From the NCBI GenBank assembly GCA_903924715.1, contig CAIYCP010000413.1, forward strand, positions 1 to 7,185: a stretch of 7,185 bases of DNA, given 5' to 3'. Both the position numbers and the translations under genes were made by a program. Under the pieces are notes generated by a model, which searched no databases, was not told the origin of the DNA, and saw nothing but the letters and a program-made list of their open reading frames with translations. This document shows positions 5,747-7,185 of this stretch, piece after piece (the first letter of the stretch is position 1; the number at the start of each line of letters is the position of its first letter). This stretch comes from an uncultured beta proteobacterium. Its GTDB lineage: Bacteria; Pseudomonadota; Gammaproteobacteria; Burkholderiales; Burkholderiaceae_B.

Positions 5747-6980
5747 GCTGTTTGACTGCAGATTGATTTTTCCAGCGACGATGCATCCACCACCACTGCT
5801 CTGGATGCCTGACAATTGCCAGTTCAAGAGCCTGATTGAACGCACGCGTGTTGCGCTTGATTTCACTACCAACATCGTCATCTACGATTGGCGTGAGTGG
5901 GGGTAAAAATCGCAACACGTGCGTGCCATCGGGTTCGCGCCAAGATGCTGCCGGCAAAACGGGGGCGCCCGTTGCCAAAGCGATCAGCGCCATACTTTTA
6001 TAAGTACCTGCCGCATAGCCAAAAAATTCAACTTCAATGCCTTCTGGTCGTCTGGCATATTGATCAAACGGAAACACGATTGCATCACCGCGTTCAAGTG
6101 TCTCAACAATCTCTTCAAGAGAACCTCGACGGCCCACCACACCAAATCCAGCTTTTTTAAAACGATTCGTCAGTAAATCACTGAGCCATTTCGGCTTGAT
6201 CGGTCGCCGTAAAAAATGTATGTGTCCTTTTATCTCAGGAAAATGTTCGACCCCCGCAACCGTCGACACCTCGAAATTACCGAAATGGCCCGTCAGAATC
6301 AACGCCCCTTTGCCCGCAGCATACGCCGCCATCAGGAGGGGCGCGCCTTCAACCCGTACGATATCTTTTTTTTGCTGCACTGATAAAAATCGAAATTGCA
6401 ATAATTCTTTCAACAAACTCAATAAGTGGCTGTAATGTGCCTGCGCTAACAATATGATTTGCTGTCGACTGACTTGCTCTGCGTAGACGCGCGTTAAATT
6501 CTCAAGAATGACCTCGCGCCGATAAGGTAACCATCGGTACAAAAAGCGCCCACCCCGACTTGGCTCAATAACTTTAGGTACCCGCAAGGCCACGGCAGTG
6601 GCAGATAACGGCGTATGCGTTAACGACAATTTGATCTCGCCAACTAAGTGCCTGCCCATGACAATTTCAGCAGCTTCACTCACCACCACCTGCGGCGCCC
6701 CATAAGCGTCGCGCACCACCGAAAAATCCATGGCGGTAATCGTATTGAGCGCCGTCTCGCGTGGAAACAATTTTAAACACGCCTCTTTGGCAGCAAAGCG
6801 CGCAGCCAGGCTAGCGATACGACCAGCGCCCTCACCCGCATCGCTGAGCTCTTGAGCCGAAAACAATTTATCAAGCTCGCCGGGCATGGCCTCGACTAAA
6901 CGAACAACGCGCGCGATATCGACCGTATCAACCGCACAGCCATCGGGCAATGGCTCGGCATGAGCCGTCGCTTGGGTCAC
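5739..6980 (-). CDS. Fusion: AcpS-type 4'-phosphopantetheinyl transferase + LpxL/HtrB-type acyltransferase
   Basis: One uninterrupted 413-residue frame with two enzyme domains. Residues about 14-135 are an AcpS-like transferase, which moves 4'-phosphopantetheine from CoA to an acyl carrier protein. Signs are GCAVDTVDIARV (14-25) with metal-binding D18, LAARFAAKEACLKLFP with E66, and LSLTHT (118-123). After a linker of about 10 residues, about 145-410 is an LpxL/HtrB-type acyltransferase: RREVILENLTRVY, TGHFGNFE with the HX4E catalytic pair H232/E237, FPFDQYARRPEG, a KSMALIALATGAPVLP run, and WWWMHRRWK near the end. The usual N-terminal membrane anchor of LpxL proteins is absent. No ATG precedes the first motif. 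I chose the GTG at 6980, one base after the ketosynthase stop; GTG at 6995 or 7031 are alternatives (7031 overlaps that gene by 50 bases). None has a clear ribosome binding site, so translation is probably coupled. The natural carrier protein and acyl acceptor are unknown. Confidence 0.87.
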   Translation of the reverse strand: MTQATAHAEPLPDGCAVDTVDIARVVRLVEAMPGELDKLFSAQELSDAGEGAGRIASLAARFAAKEACLKLFPRETALNTITAMDFSVVRDAYGAPQVVVSEAAEIVMGRHLVGEIKLSLTHTPLSATAVALRVPKVIEPSRGGRFLYRWLPYRREVILENLTRVYAEQVSRQQIILLAQAHYSHLLSLLKELLQFRFLSVQQKKDIVRVEGAPLLMAAYAAGKGALILTGHFGNFEVSTVAGVEHFPEIKGHIHFLRRPIKPKWLSDLLTNRFKKAGFGVVGRRGSLEEIVETLERGDAIVFPFDQYARRPEGIEVEFFGYAAGTYKSMALIALATGAPVLPAASWREPDGTHVLRFLPPLTPIVDDDVGSEIKRNTRAFNQALELAIVRHPEQWWWMHRRWKNQSAVKQLS

Positions 6981-6981
6981 T

Positions 6982-7185
6982 TTAGGTGATGCCACGTAAG
7001 AGTAACGCTGCGTTGGTACCTGCAAAGCCACGGCATATGATCAACACAACATCACTGCGCGGCACACGCGTTTGCTTTGACACATTAAGCCCCTGACACG
7101 ACTCGGCGAGCTGGTCGAGCGAAGCGATGCCCGGCACCACCTTGCGTCGGCAAGCCTCAAGGCCCACTGCGACATCCAGCAAACC
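6982..7185 (-). CDS. Beta-ketoacyl-ACP synthase (FabF-like), C-terminal end only
   Basis: The last 67 codons of a ketosynthase that enters from the right edge; its start is outside the window. The visible chain begins GLLDVAVGLEACRRKVVPGI and ends GFAGTNAALLLRGIT. This fits the C-terminus of FabF-like condensing enzymes: the D-x-A-x-x-L-E-A helix, the V-P-G-I segment, and the G-F-G-G-T-N-A-x-L-x-L strand, here read as GFAGTN. These enzymes extend an acyl chain on acyl carrier protein by condensation with malonyl-ACP. The TAA (6984-6982) is followed after one base by the likely GTG start of the transferase-acyltransferase fusion, so both are in one operon. The catalytic Cys-His-His residues lie outside the window, so activity cannot be judged; a chain-length-factor-like relative is possible. 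Confidence 0.72.
   Translation of the reverse strand, partial: GLLDVAVGLEACRRKVVPGIASLDQLAESCQGLNVSKQTRVPRSDVVLIICRGFAGTNAALLLRGIT

Noticed and set aside
6981..7031. A longer fusion protein starting at GTG 7031 (430 residues).
   Set aside because: It would overlap the ketosynthase by 50 bases and add 17 residues ahead of the first AcpS motif without a ribosome binding site. It is kept as an alternative, not preferred.

Overview
The window looks like a piece of a Gram-negative proteobacterial chromosome, most likely a betaproteobacterium of the Burkholderiales. This rests on gene content: a TRAP transporter, a Tat-exported high-potential iron-sulfur protein (HiPIP), a Rap1a-like periplasmic protein, a SlyB-like glycine-zipper lipoprotein and an LpxL-type acyltransferase. 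Base composition is moderate. The genus is not determinable by eye. Genes are densely packed, and no insertion sequence, CRISPR array, tRNA or rRNA was seen.

Left part (1-4059), a probable carboxylate uptake and catabolism locus. A minus-strand operon reads, in transcription order, DUF1445 putative hydro-lyase (2950-2117), TRAP solute-binding protein (2074-989), TRAP small permease (986-366) and TRAP large permease (369 to beyond position 1). The permease genes are translationally coupled: a 2-base gap, then an ATGA overlap. A good sigma70-like promoter for the operon lies at 3014-3042. Facing away across a shared control region is an isocitrate lyase/PEP mutase superfamily enzyme (3190-4059) that keeps the lyase-type Cys loop. 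My inference is that an organic acid is imported, modified by the DUF1445 enzyme and cleaved by the lyase. The substrate is unknown, and no regulator is present in the window.

Middle part (4060-5746), small envelope proteins. These are a Tat-exported HiPIP, a strong bidirectional terminator (4492-4524), a convergent SlyB-like lipoprotein, and then on the plus strand a Rap1a-family periplasmic protein and a 78-residue glycine-zipper lipoprotein.

Right part (5739-7185), the tail of a minus-strand lipid or polyketide-type operon. The C-terminal end of a beta-ketoacyl-ACP synthase enters from the right edge. It is followed immediately by a one-piece fusion of an AcpS-type 4'-phosphopantetheinyl transferase with an LpxL/HtrB-type acyltransferase. 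A carrier-protein-activating enzyme joined to a lipid acyltransferase, next to a ketosynthase, is the most unusual item here. It suggests the edge of a dedicated acyl-chain pathway, such as an aryl-polyene or other specialised fatty-acyl cluster, continuing to the right of the window.
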